Shown: piece by piece, positions 27,483 to 34,811 of the stretch
Layout of the letters: every line of letters begins with the position of its first letter
Numbering within the stretch: the stretch's first letter is position 1
Assembly: GCA_027619975.1 (NCBI GenBank)
Contig: JAQCGX010000002.1
Span: 1-64,000 of the forward strand
Direction: 5' to 3'
Origin: Nitrospinota bacterium
GTDB lineage: Bacteria; Nitrospinota; Nitrospinia; Nitrospinales; VA-1
Length of the DNA: 64,000 nt
Made by a program: the position numbers and the translations under genes
The notes under the pieces: generated by a model
The model's input: the letters and a program-made list of their open reading frames with translations, nothing else
Databases searched by the model: none
What the model was told of the DNA's origin: nothing

Positions 27483-27914
27483 GTGCCCTGTAAAGATTCT
27501 TCTTCAAGAGTTGTGGTCAAGCTGGATTTTGACGAACGTTTACTGACGTTCGACTTTTCCAAGATAACCTGTAGCAAGGAAGTCGGCGGTGGCTCAGGTT
27601 ATCTGGAATATTGCTCAGGCAAACTTGTACACGAAATCCTGACGGACGATTTTAACGACCTGGTGCAGACTTTGAGATTGGAGGACCCGGAAGATCAATT
27701 TTTTCTCTACCTGGAATGGGATGCCCTGAGAACGGCTATTTTTCAATATCTGGGAAGCGATGAGGAGGTGGACCGGGAACGGTATCAATTGTCCTCCATC
27801 ACCCATGAGATGGACCATATAGAAATATGCCAGGTCATACGCCCGAACCAAAATATGCCAAAGCTCGTCTCCTGTTTTAAACGCTCCTCCCTGCCGCAGA
27901 ATCAATCGGGGTAG
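27483..27914 (+). CDS. Hypothetical protein
   Basis: A 143-residue soluble acidic protein with no family I can name. I prefer the GTG at 27483 because AAGGA lies six bases upstream; a TTG at 27477 overlaps that site. The N-terminal half (VVVKLDFDERLLTFDFSKITC) looks beta-rich, the middle is acidic. A possible promoter (TTGAGG at 27407, TATACT at 27432) overlaps the nadC end. Its 3' end overlaps the convergent DUF1566 gene by 13 bases. Confidence 0.6.
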   Translation: MPCKDSSSRVVVKLDFDERLLTFDFSKITCSKEVGGGSGYLEYCSGKLVHEILTDDFNDLVQTLRLEDPEDQFFLYLEWDALRTAIFQYLGSDEEVDRERYQLSSITHEMDHIEICQVIRPNQNMPKLVSCFKRSSLPQNQSG

Positions 27915-28324
27915 AGACGAACCGGCCGCACATACCCTTGTGAAAAATCCTGATCGAACCCCTGCGAAATTCCACTGGAATAATTAAAATAAAAAGCTGC
28001 CTGCTGATCAAACGGCAGACACCAGGACCCGTTGCCGCCACCGGGAGCGAAGGCGGGGTCGAGGTGAAGCTCTTGTTTCGATCGACCGATAATCAGGCTC
28101 TCTGGAACATACAGCTTCTCAATTTCTTCGCGTTCGGCAATGCGCCAGTCATGAAACCCAAGGAAATCGGTTTTGTTTAAGTTATCAACAAAAGCCAATG
28201 CCTCCTGAAAGGTGAGCCAATCCTGCTCAATGGACCAGGAGTCCTCTTTGGACCAGACGAGTCCGGATTCATTGTCCCGGACCATCCCTGGTCCCTCATC
28301 TACAAATCTCGTTTCATTATTCAT
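27902..28324 (-). CDS. DUF1566 (Lcl-C-like) protein
   Basis: 140 residues with the DUF1566 signature: GMVRDNESGLVW near 13, WLTFQEALAFVDNLNKTDFLG and the invariant HDWRIAEREEIEKL, then a C-terminal GYVRPVR. Proteins with this domain bind or decorate surfaces in some cases, but most are uncharacterised. No signal peptide is visible, so it is probably cytosolic. A 140-residue paralogue with the same order of blocks is at 57640. Both paralogues overlap the 3' end of a convergent unknown gene. Confidence 0.8.
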   Translation of the reverse strand: MNNETRFVDEGPGMVRDNESGLVWSKEDSWSIEQDWLTFQEALAFVDNLNKTDFLGFHDWRIAEREEIEKLYVPESLIIGRSKQELHLDPAFAPGGGNGSWCLPFDQQAAFYFNYSSGISQGFDQDFSQGYVRPVRLYPD

Positions 28325-28481
28325 CGCGGTAAATTCAAAAATAGTGTTTGAAGGTTCAAAGAAATATTTTTCAATAATAAAAACACCGTCTATAATGCCA
28401 AAATACTAGTATCAAGGGATGTATCTTGGCGTATCCATATTATATTCAAAAATTACCTTGTAAAGAAATTAGAAACTTCCC

Positions 28482-29105
28482 ATGCAGAAACGATTCATTG
28501 TGACAGTCATCATTTGTATCTTATTCACAAGCATCTTTCTTATCGAGAAGGAGGAACTTGCCTGGGGGCAGTCGGGTATTTCTTCCTGGGGAATTTTTTC
28601 TTCGTTTCACCTGCCGGGCGATGTTTCCAGTGAGGCATGTGGGGAAAAAATAAAACCAGCAAAATATTTTACCAATGTTTCGCTTTATTCTCTTATCGCC
28701 GGATTTGGTCTGGTTTTCGCGGGAATATTTATCAATAAAAAAGCACTGAAATTAGGGCTTTGGTCTGTATCTCTCATTCCGTTACTTATCTGGGTTTACC
28801 TGAATTATTTTGTCGATTATGAGCGAATGAAAAGATTGCAGTTCACCTACAATGCCGCGGCTGAAAATACTCTGGCAAACATCGCGGAGGCGCAGGACAG
28901 ATACAAATCCGAGCAGGATACCTTTATTAAGGATTTTGATCAATTGTATTCCCATATGGCGGGATCGCATGGCATTGACGAATGTGTGGAAATTCTGAAA
29001 ATTGAAGCGGAATGGAATAAATGGTCCGCTCAGGCCAAACATGTTTCCAGCCCTGATAAAGTTATTTGGGACAGTCGCACAGGTAGCTCTCTAAAAAAGG
29101 GTTAA
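28482..29105 (+). CDS. Membrane protein with pilin-like C-terminal module
   Basis: 207 residues of unknown function. A hydrophobic N-terminal segment (about 6-21) may be a signal anchor. Two further membrane segments lie near 70-87 and 91-108. The C-terminal part has NIAEAQDRYKSEQDTFIKDF, which resembles the 'AIAEAQEkYyaenGtY' region of type IV pilin-like and general-secretion minor pilins, but here it follows membrane helices, not a prepilin leader. It lies before a lone receiver-domain gene (73-base gap). Confidence 0.55.
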   Translation: MQKRFIVTVIICILFTSIFLIEKEELAWGQSGISSWGIFSSFHLPGDVSSEACGEKIKPAKYFTNVSLYSLIAGFGLVFAGIFINKKALKLGLWSVSLIPLLIWVYLNYFVDYERMKRLQFTYNAAAENTLANIAEAQDRYKSEQDTFIKDFDQLYSHMAGSHGIDECVEILKIEAEWNKWSAQAKHVSSPDKVIWDSRTGSSLKKG

Positions 29106-29178
29106 GGAAGAGTTTTTTTATTCAAACCATAAACCAGATGCAATCATCTGCCCTGGATTACTTCATTAGACACAAACA

Positions 29179-29577
29179 ATGCCCCTGACTAAAATACTTG
29201 TAGTTGACGATGAGCAAAAAACACAAAAAATCTTAAAACGATTTCTTGAGAATAAACAGTTTGAGGTGATGGTTGCGGGAGACGGTAAGGACGCACTTGC
29301 CAAATTCGATACGTTCAACCCTGAGTGCGTTCTTCTGGATATTCAGATGCCGCATCTAAGTGGTACAGAGACCCTGAAAATGATCAAAAGCCGGAAACCG
29401 GAAGTCGAGGTGATCATGGTGACGGCAGTGACCACTCTCAAGGTCGCCGAGGGTTGCCTGGACGATGGCGCCTTTTCCGTGATCGAGAAACCAGTGAACC
29501 TGGAATACCTGCACAGTAAAATAGTGGAAGCCTTGAAACTAAGGGAAGAAACCGTTAGTAAAACCAATAGGAAGTAA
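29179..29577 (+). CDS. Single-domain response regulator (receiver only)
   Basis: 132 residues forming one REC domain with the acidic pocket (VVDDEQ at 9-13), the phospho-acceptor Asp54 in VLLDIQMP, the Thr/Ser switch in IMVTAVTT and the conserved Lys in VIEKPVNLEYL. There is no output domain, so it would act like CheY/Spo0F through a partner. No histidine kinase is in the window. It follows the pilin-like-module membrane protein. Confidence 0.92.
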   Translation: MPLTKILVVDDEQKTQKILKRFLENKQFEVMVAGDGKDALAKFDTFNPECVLLDIQMPHLSGTETLKMIKSRKPEVEVIMVTAVTTLKVAEGCLDDGAFSVIEKPVNLEYLHSKIVEALKLREETVSKTNRK

Positions 29578-29676
29578 AAAACAGCCCCCAGTTCGCTCCA
29601 TACACCACTCCTCTGAATCAAACACGGTGTAAAATTTTAATTTGTTTTTTGAGGTGACGGTTATCCTCAGGGCAGG

Positions 29677-30072
29677 TTATCCTTCATCCCAATACTGGGC
29701 AATTCCATGCAGTGAAACCATTCCGATTATGTTGTTATTTTCCAGCACCATGGCATAAGACACATTGAAATTAGTCAAGTGCCGTGCCGCATAGGGGAGG
29801 GGCATATTGGAAGGAATACTGAGAACCGGTTTTGACATGATTTCATAGACATGGGTCTCTTGCAGTTTTCGTCCTTGTCCTATCACTTTCCGGGCAATGT
29901 CTCTCATAGTCATGATCCCATAGACATCCGTATTGGATCTTGGCTCAATAAGAATTACACTGATTTTTTCCGCTTTCATCAGGGCCAGGGCATCTGACAC
30001 TTTAGTAATGCCTTCGATTTTTTTGAAATCACGCATCATGATGTCTTGAACCCTTTTAGAATCCGGCATCAA
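29677..30072 (-). CDS. Two-CBS-domain protein
   Basis: 131 residues made almost only of a CBS pair: VQDIMMRDFKKIEGITKVSDALALM with VYGIMTMRDIARKVI, then VYEIMSKPVLSIPSNMPLPYAAR with IIGMVSLHGIAQY. CBS pairs usually sense adenine nucleotides. A perfect AGGAGG site precedes the ATG. It begins six bases after the stop of the PII-like gene and completes an operon with it and two DUF1538 membrane proteins, suggesting a regulatory role there. Confidence 0.9.
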   Translation of the reverse strand: MMPDSKRVQDIMMRDFKKIEGITKVSDALALMKAEKISVILIEPRSNTDVYGIMTMRDIARKVIGQGRKLQETHVYEIMSKPVLSIPSNMPLPYAARHLTNFNVSYAMVLENNNIIGMVSLHGIAQYWDEG

Positions 30073-30078
30073 ACCCTC

Positions 30079-30426
30079 CTAAAAATATTTTATTTTTGTG
30101 TCTTTTTCCATAACAGGGAGCTGACTTTCCAACCCAATCGCCCGATCAATCGTCCAGCAAAAAGCGATCCCATTGCCATGCTCGTTCAAATGCCCACCAT
30201 TGTAAATGGCTTCCATAATTTCATCAGATTTGAAATCTTCTACCAAAAAGAGAAGCATATCTTTCTGGGTTTCCATAGTCAGGCCAAAAAATGATTTATT
30301 CTTGTGAATTCCTTCTCCGCGGGCATTCAGGATCGTGACCCCCGTGGCTCCGGCATCCTTGGCTGCATTAATAACCTCATCCTGGTAGTCGTCATTAACT
30401 AAGGCGAGAATAATTTTAAAACGCAT
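30079..30426 (-). CDS. PII-like signalling protein
   Basis: 115 residues with a GlnB-like ferredoxin fold. FKIILALVNDDYQDEVINAAKDAGATGVTILNARG matches the first strand-helix-strand. A T-loop-sized segment (GIHKNKSFFGLTMETQKD) lacks the Tyr of uridylylated GlnB. The GNGIAFCWTIDRAIG block near 85 replaces the usual C-terminal nucleotide-contact region. Members next to membrane proteins commonly gate transport. It lies downstream of two DUF1538 genes and upstream of a CBS gene. Confidence 0.8.
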   Translation of the reverse strand: MRFKIILALVNDDYQDEVINAAKDAGATGVTILNARGEGIHKNKSFFGLTMETQKDMLLFLVEDFKSDEIMEAIYNGGHLNEHGNGIAFCWTIDRAIGLESQLPVMEKDTKIKYF

Positions 30427-30463
30427 TGGAATTGTTTCCTTTAAAAGTTTGCATTATAGGATT

Positions 30464-31261
30464 TCAATTTGTTTTTGCAAGCCATTGGCCGATCATAGCA
30501 TAGGCCAAAACGGCGATGATAGGGAAAAGGGAAGCGAAGGCTATGAGACCGAAACCATCCAAAACCGGAGAGCGTCCGGGCACGTTGGAAGCCAGGCCGA
30601 TTCCCAATGCCGCTAATACGGGGACGGTTACAGTGGATGTGGTCACGCCTCCACTGTCATACGCCAGGGGGATGATCATTTTAGGGGCAAACATAGTTTG
30701 GATGAGGAGAACCAGATATCCGCCGGAGATGTAAACATACAGTGGCGTTCCCGTAACAATGCGATAGGCTCCCAAAGCCACCCCACATGCAACCCCAAGG
30801 GCAACGGCAATTCTCAACCCCCATTCCGTTATGGAACCTGTAGAAATTTCTCTTGCCTTGATAGAGACTGCAATCAAGGCGGGTTCCGCAAGGGTGGTTG
30901 AAAATCCGATAAGAAATGCGAATATATAGGTCCACATATAAAGTGCAGGGTCCACTTTGTCAGCGGCAAGAAATGCCTTTAAATTTTCACTATTGCCCCC
31001 GGTCAAAAATTCAGGTTGGGTTAATTGATCCGCCATACTGATTCCGATTGGGAAAATGCATTGCTCCAATCCAACAATAAAAATTGCCAGGCCAATGATG
31101 ACGAGAACAAGTCCAAATAAAATTTGCTTTAAATGGGGAATTTTTTTTCTAAGAACAGCGCCTTGAAAAAATGCGAGGACCAGCAAAATTGGTAAAATAT
31201 CAATGAGAGTGCCTTTTAGAGAACTCTGAATAAGTGCGATTAAGTTTATTTCTTCCGTCAT
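30464..31261 (-). CDS. DUF1538 membrane protein (second of a pair)
   Basis: 265 residues, about seven transmembrane segments. The DUF1538 pattern shows as a leading LIDILPILLVLAFFQGAVLRK-like stretch, IGLAIFIVGLEQCIFPIG, GFSTTLAEPALIAVSIKA and AYDSGGVTTSTVTVPVLAALG. The family is of unknown function but looks like a solute or ion transporter fold with GG loops. Its start overlaps the upstream copy by four bases, so the two are probably partners in one complex. Confidence 0.85.
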   Translation of the reverse strand: MTEEINLIALIQSSLKGTLIDILPILLVLAFFQGAVLRKKIPHLKQILFGLVLVIIGLAIFIVGLEQCIFPIGISMADQLTQPEFLTGGNSENLKAFLAADKVDPALYMWTYIFAFLIGFSTTLAEPALIAVSIKAREISTGSITEWGLRIAVALGVACGVALGAYRIVTGTPLYVYISGGYLVLLIQTMFAPKMIIPLAYDSGGVTTSTVTVPVLAALGIGLASNVPGRSPVLDGFGLIAFASLFPIIAVLAYAMIGQWLAKTN

Positions 31262-32004
31262 AACTTGACACCGAGGGTAAACATTCCATATAGCATGACA
31301 AATAATATAGGTGCCAGGCTGGCCATGGCGATCAAACCAAATCCGTCAATCATGGGGTTGCGGCCACGGATAGAAACAGCCAACCCAATACCCAATGCGG
31401 TAACCAGGGGAACCGTAATGGTTGAGGTCGTGATCCCCCCTGAATCATATGCGATTCCTATAATTTCTTTAGGTGCAAAAAAGGTGGAAATAATGATCAA
31501 ACCATACCCTGAAAGGATGAACCAAATCAGCGGCCAGCCCTTAATTATTCGAACCACTCCAAGGGCGGTGGACAACCCCACGGAAATGGCTACGGTGAGT
31601 CGAAGTCCAAAGACAAAGGAAGTTATGGCAGACTCTTGTTGTGAAATTGAACCGGAGTCGGCAACCAATTGACCGGCTTTGTTGGCAATAACGGTAAGTG
31701 CGGGTTCAGCAATGGTCGTGGAGAACCCCAATAAAAAACCAAAAAGTATGATCCAAAAAATATTTCCCTTTTGGGCAAATTGGGTGGCGATTCTTTCCCC
31801 CATGGGAAATAAGGCTTTTTCCAATCCCAAAATAAATAAAAAGAGGCCCACCACAACGAAACCAACACCAAGAATCGTTTGCTCAAGGTGAGGGAAGGGT
31901 TTTTGAATGACAAATGTTTGGAAAAAAAATATGACGCCCAACAAAGGGAGTATGTCTATCAGAACGGAAAAAAATTTATGGAAAATAAATTTTAGAATGC
32001 TCAC
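31258..32004 (-). CDS. DUF1538 membrane protein (first of a pair)
   Basis: 248 residues starting at a GTG. It has the same pattern as its neighbour: LIDILPLLGVIFFFQTFVIQ, LFILGLEKALFPMGERIA, GFSTTIAEPALTVIANKA and AYDSGGITTSTITVPLVTALGIGLA. In many organisms both units form one longer polypeptide with two DUF1538 repeats; here they are separate overlapping genes. It heads the DUF1538-DUF1538-PII-CBS operon. Confidence 0.85.
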   Translation of the reverse strand: MSILKFIFHKFFSVLIDILPLLGVIFFFQTFVIQKPFPHLEQTILGVGFVVVGLFLFILGLEKALFPMGERIATQFAQKGNIFWIILFGFLLGFSTTIAEPALTVIANKAGQLVADSGSISQQESAITSFVFGLRLTVAISVGLSTALGVVRIIKGWPLIWFILSGYGLIIISTFFAPKEIIGIAYDSGGITTSTITVPLVTALGIGLAVSIRGRNPMIDGFGLIAMASLAPILFVMLYGMFTLGVKL

Positions 32005-32117
32005 AGAAAGATAAGAAACGGTTGTTTCATGAGGAGGTCGGAGAAAATGTAAAAATTATTTACGCAAAAAAGATAAAGTTTGAATTACTAGAAATTATTT
32101 TCGTTTGGAATACTTGA

Positions 32118-32394
32118 TTATGATTCATCTGGATTCTGGGAAGTTTTCGAACCTGAACTACCCAGTGTTTCTGGGATAAGTTGTACTGCACCGGAATTTA
32201 CATCACTGACTAACCGCGAAATATTCTCAACCGAGACTTCCTGATAGTCGGATTCTTTCTTAGATCGCCTGAAGTTGCGGATGGTGTTTCCAAACAGCGC
32301 TCCCAAGGCTGGGTATTTTCCAGGCCCCGAACAGGATCATGATGATAACCAGAACAATCATTAATTCGGGAAACCCTATTCTCCCCCTATCCAT
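32118..32394 (-). pseudogene. Frameshifted TatA/TatE-like protein
   Basis: Minus-strand reading from ATG 32394 gives the TatA start pattern (IGFPELMIVLVIIMILFG, then KIPSLG), but the frame then breaks. The downstream frame supplies ALFGNTIRNFRRSKKE and a polar tail to the stop at 32118. One extra base around 32303-32312 (in AGCCTTGG on the minus strand) separates the two. Repaired, the product has about 91 residues, normal for TatA, which forms the Tat pore. tatC is 16 kb away. It may be a true pseudogene, a programmed shift or a sequencing error. Confidence 0.65.
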
Positions 32395-32540
32395 CCGTGA
32401 CAACCAAATTTTCCAATTACTTACAGGCCAAAGAGTATACCTAATACAATTTTGAAAACCAAGTTATAATAGCTTCATAGCTGAAAAACAGCGCAAGACG
32501 GTTATCAAGTGAATTTCATTGACCTGAGGAATATGCAGAT

Positions 32541-33053
32541 ATGGACAACGAAGAATTAAATAAAGAAATCCTTATTGAATTATTCTATTCAACCAAAGGC
32601 AATATCGATAAAGTGAATGCAGCGATTGACGTCAGATTTAAAATGCACCCGACTCGCAAGATAACCATGTTTGAAAAATACGTGCAATCCCGTCTCCAGT
32701 TGAATCCTAAAGTTCTTAAAATGTCGGGCCTGGAAGTCTCTGTAATGGAAGTCGTTTATTTAAGCCAGCACCCTGGTCTTCAACAACTTGAGGTTTTAGA
32801 TTTACGGAAAAATGGGTTTGGTGATGCGGGGCTGGATGCAATCGCTCAATCCACGGTGTTTACAAATTTAAAGAAGCTGGATTTGCGGAATAATCAGATC
32901 ACGCGGGTAGGAATGTTGTCGCTGTCTAAAACAAAAGCACTGAATAATCTTGAAGAGTTGGATCTAAGAGTTAATAGCCTGGGAAAACGATGGGAAGAAA
33001 AACTCAGGGAAGTTGGTGATTTCCCTAAACTAAAAGAATTAAAAATCATTTAA
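32541..33053 (+). CDS. Leucine-rich-repeat protein
   Basis: 170 residues. The N-terminal 70 are helical and unrecognised. Three or four ribonuclease-inhibitor-type leucine-rich repeats follow: LQQLEVLDLRKNGFGDAGLDAI, FTNLKKLDLRNNQITRVGMLSL and LNNLEELDLRVNSLGKRW. Such short LRR proteins act as binding scaffolds. There is no signal peptide, so a cytoplasmic partner is likely. It is divergent from the tatA-like gene. Confidence 0.8.
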   Translation: MDNEELNKEILIELFYSTKGNIDKVNAAIDVRFKMHPTRKITMFEKYVQSRLQLNPKVLKMSGLEVSVMEVVYLSQHPGLQQLEVLDLRKNGFGDAGLDAIAQSTVFTNLKKLDLRNNQITRVGMLSLSKTKALNNLEELDLRVNSLGKRWEEKLREVGDFPKLKELKII

Positions 33054-33077
33054 AAATTTTTGTTGGGGAAAAGAGCG

Positions 33078-33386
33078 TTAAATAATTGCACTATTTTTTT
33101 GTTCCCTAATTTTCTGAACCATTTTATCTGCAATTTCCTCCGCTTTGACTTGGTAGGTTCCATTTTCCAGAATGTCACGAAACTTGCTGACTAATTTTTC
33201 GCGAACCTGTACCCCTGTCTTGGATTTTGTTGCTTCAGAAAGCGCTTCTGGCTTATGTGATAATGTCACGCGATCTATGGTTTCTGGCCCCTTGGATGCT
33301 GCCGTTTGAGCCGGAATTAAACGGGGGGACGAATTATTGACCAAACTTCGCCTGCTAATTTTTTGGGTGGGATCGAATTCTGTCAT
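33078..33386 (-). CDS. flgM: FlgM-like anti-sigma-28 factor
   Basis: 102 residues. The N-terminal half is low-complexity and disordered, as in FlgM. The C-terminal VREKLVSKFRDILENGTYQVKAEEIADKMVQKI matches the sigma-28-binding helices. FlgM inhibits FliA until the hook is complete. No flagellar structural gene is within this window, although a defective Maf/DUF115 gene lies at 61270. A 51-residue gene precedes it by 18 bases on the same strand. Confidence 0.8.
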   Translation of the reverse strand: MTEFDPTQKISRRSLVNNSSPRLIPAQTAASKGPETIDRVTLSHKPEALSEATKSKTGVQVREKLVSKFRDILENGTYQVKAEEIADKMVQKIREQKNSAII

Positions 33387-33404
33387 TTTATTTCGATTCG
33401 GGGC

Positions 33405-33560
33405 TCAATGGTTGAATGCTAAATACCAGCGACAATTTTTTTGAGGAACCGTTTCCAAAAAATAACAGGGGTTGCCGGGAACTGCTTGGTTGCGTTTCTC
33501 CTGTTTGATTTGAAAAAAGGTTGGAGGACATTGAGGGATGGGGAAGCGTAGACACTTCAT
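33405..33560 (-). CDS. Small cysteine-containing protein upstream of flgM (51 aa)
   Basis: A 51-residue frame on the minus strand with an excellent ribosome site, AAGGAGG about eight bases before ATG 33560. Cysteines are at 3, 11, 32 and 43 in an otherwise basic, aromatic-rich sequence (PTFFQIKQEKRN, CYFLETVPQKNCRWYLAF). I do not recognise a family. With flgM starting 18 bases downstream and lacking its own strong ribosome site, this may be a leader that couples translation of flgM. Coding status rests on the ribosome site and position. Confidence 0.5.
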   Translation of the reverse strand: MKCLRFPIPQCPPTFFQIKQEKRNQAVPGNPCYFLETVPQKNCRWYLAFNH

Positions 33561-34396
33561 GAATTATTTCCTCCTTGAAATAAAATTATCTGAGACCGAA
33601 TAACTATTCTCCAATGAAATCAGAGAAAGAATGTTGAATCTCATCGGGTCAATCTTCCTTGCTGACACCTATTTAAATTTTCGGATTAAATACAGGAATC
33701 TTGAGCCTTTTGACAAAGAAATCTCATAATAATTAAAAATAACAAGAGATTAGCGTTTATTCTATCGTATGCGCGTTAATTATCATTAGGATCGTAAAAA
33801 TTCCTACGGGATAATGTTTGGTTCTTGGACCGAAGTTGAAAACTTGTGAAATATCATAGGGTTTCGATCCAAAATAATAAATATTTGTATTCCGATAAAA
33901 TTATTGTATAATAATAACAATGAGTTACCTCCCGTTAGTGGACCCGCTTGTGAGAATGGCCCCCCCCGACTCCCAAGCGGGTTCTCTTATTTGGCCTTCT
34001 TTTTAAAATCATGTTCCCAAATTAAAAGCCAGGACGCAGGCTGGAGGCATTTTAAATGTTTTTTTAAGATCTGATGCGATCAAGAATATTTAAATTAAAA
34101 TTGAAATGAATTGAAACCTACGGAGGTGATACCGGCTGACGCACTAGGAAATTCACCCAATTAAAAAAATTAATTGGACCTTAATTACCAGTCCACTGTT
34201 GTAAATTAGCCATGAACCTGGGTAATTTATTGAGAACAGGTCGAGTTGAGTGCAATTGAATCGGTTGAAGGGTGTTCAGTCCTTTTGATTGCCAGTTTTG
34301 CTTTTTATATCTTGATAAATAGTAGCAACTTCCCCATTTGAAAAATACGATGTTCTTTGCTCAAATAGATCAGGTAACTAACTGCCAAGTAATTTC
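33561..34396. other. 836-base intergenic region
   Basis: There is no protein gene of credible length. The region holds a candidate small RNA (33907-34003). It also has a stretch rich in inverted repeats between 34118 and 34240: CCTA...TAGG at 34118-34147, CCAATTAA/TTAATTGG with an A-loop at 34158-34178, and GGAC/GTCC at 34177-34195. I could not match these to a known riboswitch. Confidence 0.5.
33907..34003 (+). ncRNA. Candidate small RNA with its own promoter and terminator
   Basis: A consensus -10 TATAAT (33907-33912), with a partial -35 TTGTAT (33885-33890) 16 bases before it, is followed within 30 bases by a strong stem GGACCCGCTTG (33940-33950) pairing with CAAGCGGGTTC (33974-33984) and then a T-rich tract. 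The single-stranded 5' part contains ACCTCCCG, which is complementary to a ribosome-binding sequence. This layout suits a short anti-Shine-Dalgarno regulatory RNA. It could alternatively encode a 28-residue peptide. Confidence 0.4.
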
Positions 34397-34612
34397 TTAG
34401 GAGCTCGTATGCCTTGACTCAGAGAAATCTGGAAACTTAGCATCAAGCGCTTCTTTAACCCAGCGTGGAATCTTACGTCGGTCTGCAGTTTGCAAAGACA
34501 TGTTCTCTTCTGCCTTCTTGAAATTATCCCAATGTGTTTTTAGAAGAACATCACTGGATACGACTTGCTTCATTGTGCCATCCGGATTCAATACTTTAAC
34601 CTCATAAAACAT
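34397..34612 (-). CDS. Small hypothetical protein (71 aa)
   Basis: A 71-residue protein behind a strong AGGAGG site, so it is very likely translated. It begins with a beta-like stretch MFYEVKVLNPDGTMKQVVSSDVLL, then a charged helix and a basic IPRWVKEALDAKFPDF. There are no membrane segments or metal motifs. It is divergent from the copper-chaperone-like gene, 199 bases apart, and may share the regulatory region there. No family was recognised. Confidence 0.6.
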   Translation of the reverse strand: MFYEVKVLNPDGTMKQVVSSDVLLKTHWDNFKKAEENMSLQTADRRKIPRWVKEALDAKFPDFSESRHTSS

Positions 34613-34755
34613 GACAGCCTCCTTATTTATCTTTAAGTTTCAATAACTTAGAGGCAAAGGTTGTGCCATTTTCGAATAATTATTTAAATATAAGGGTTTA
34701 CACGAATCCCAACCCATTCGACAGAAAAATAATTATTGATAAATCATACAGTTTC

Positions 34756-34790
34756 AGCCAAATTGTGACTAAAAATGTCATTTATTGGCT
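34756..34790 (+). promoter_or_regulatory. Interrupted 35-base dyad upstream of copZ-like gene
   Basis: AGCCAA-N4-TGAC-N7-GTCA-N4-TTGGCT is exactly symmetric in spacing. It ends about six bases before the AAGGAGGG ribosome site. It could be an operator for a dimeric (metal-responsive) repressor or an RNA hairpin in the leader. No regulator gene is adjacent. Confidence 0.5.
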
Positions 34791-34811
34791 AATAAAAAGG
34801 AGGGAAATGGT

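Noticed and set aside
34118-34200. Known riboswitch (fluoride, c-di-GMP, cobalamin, TPP)
   Set aside because: The core GGAGGTGATACCGGCTGACG does not keep the conserved bases of any of these classes that I could recall.
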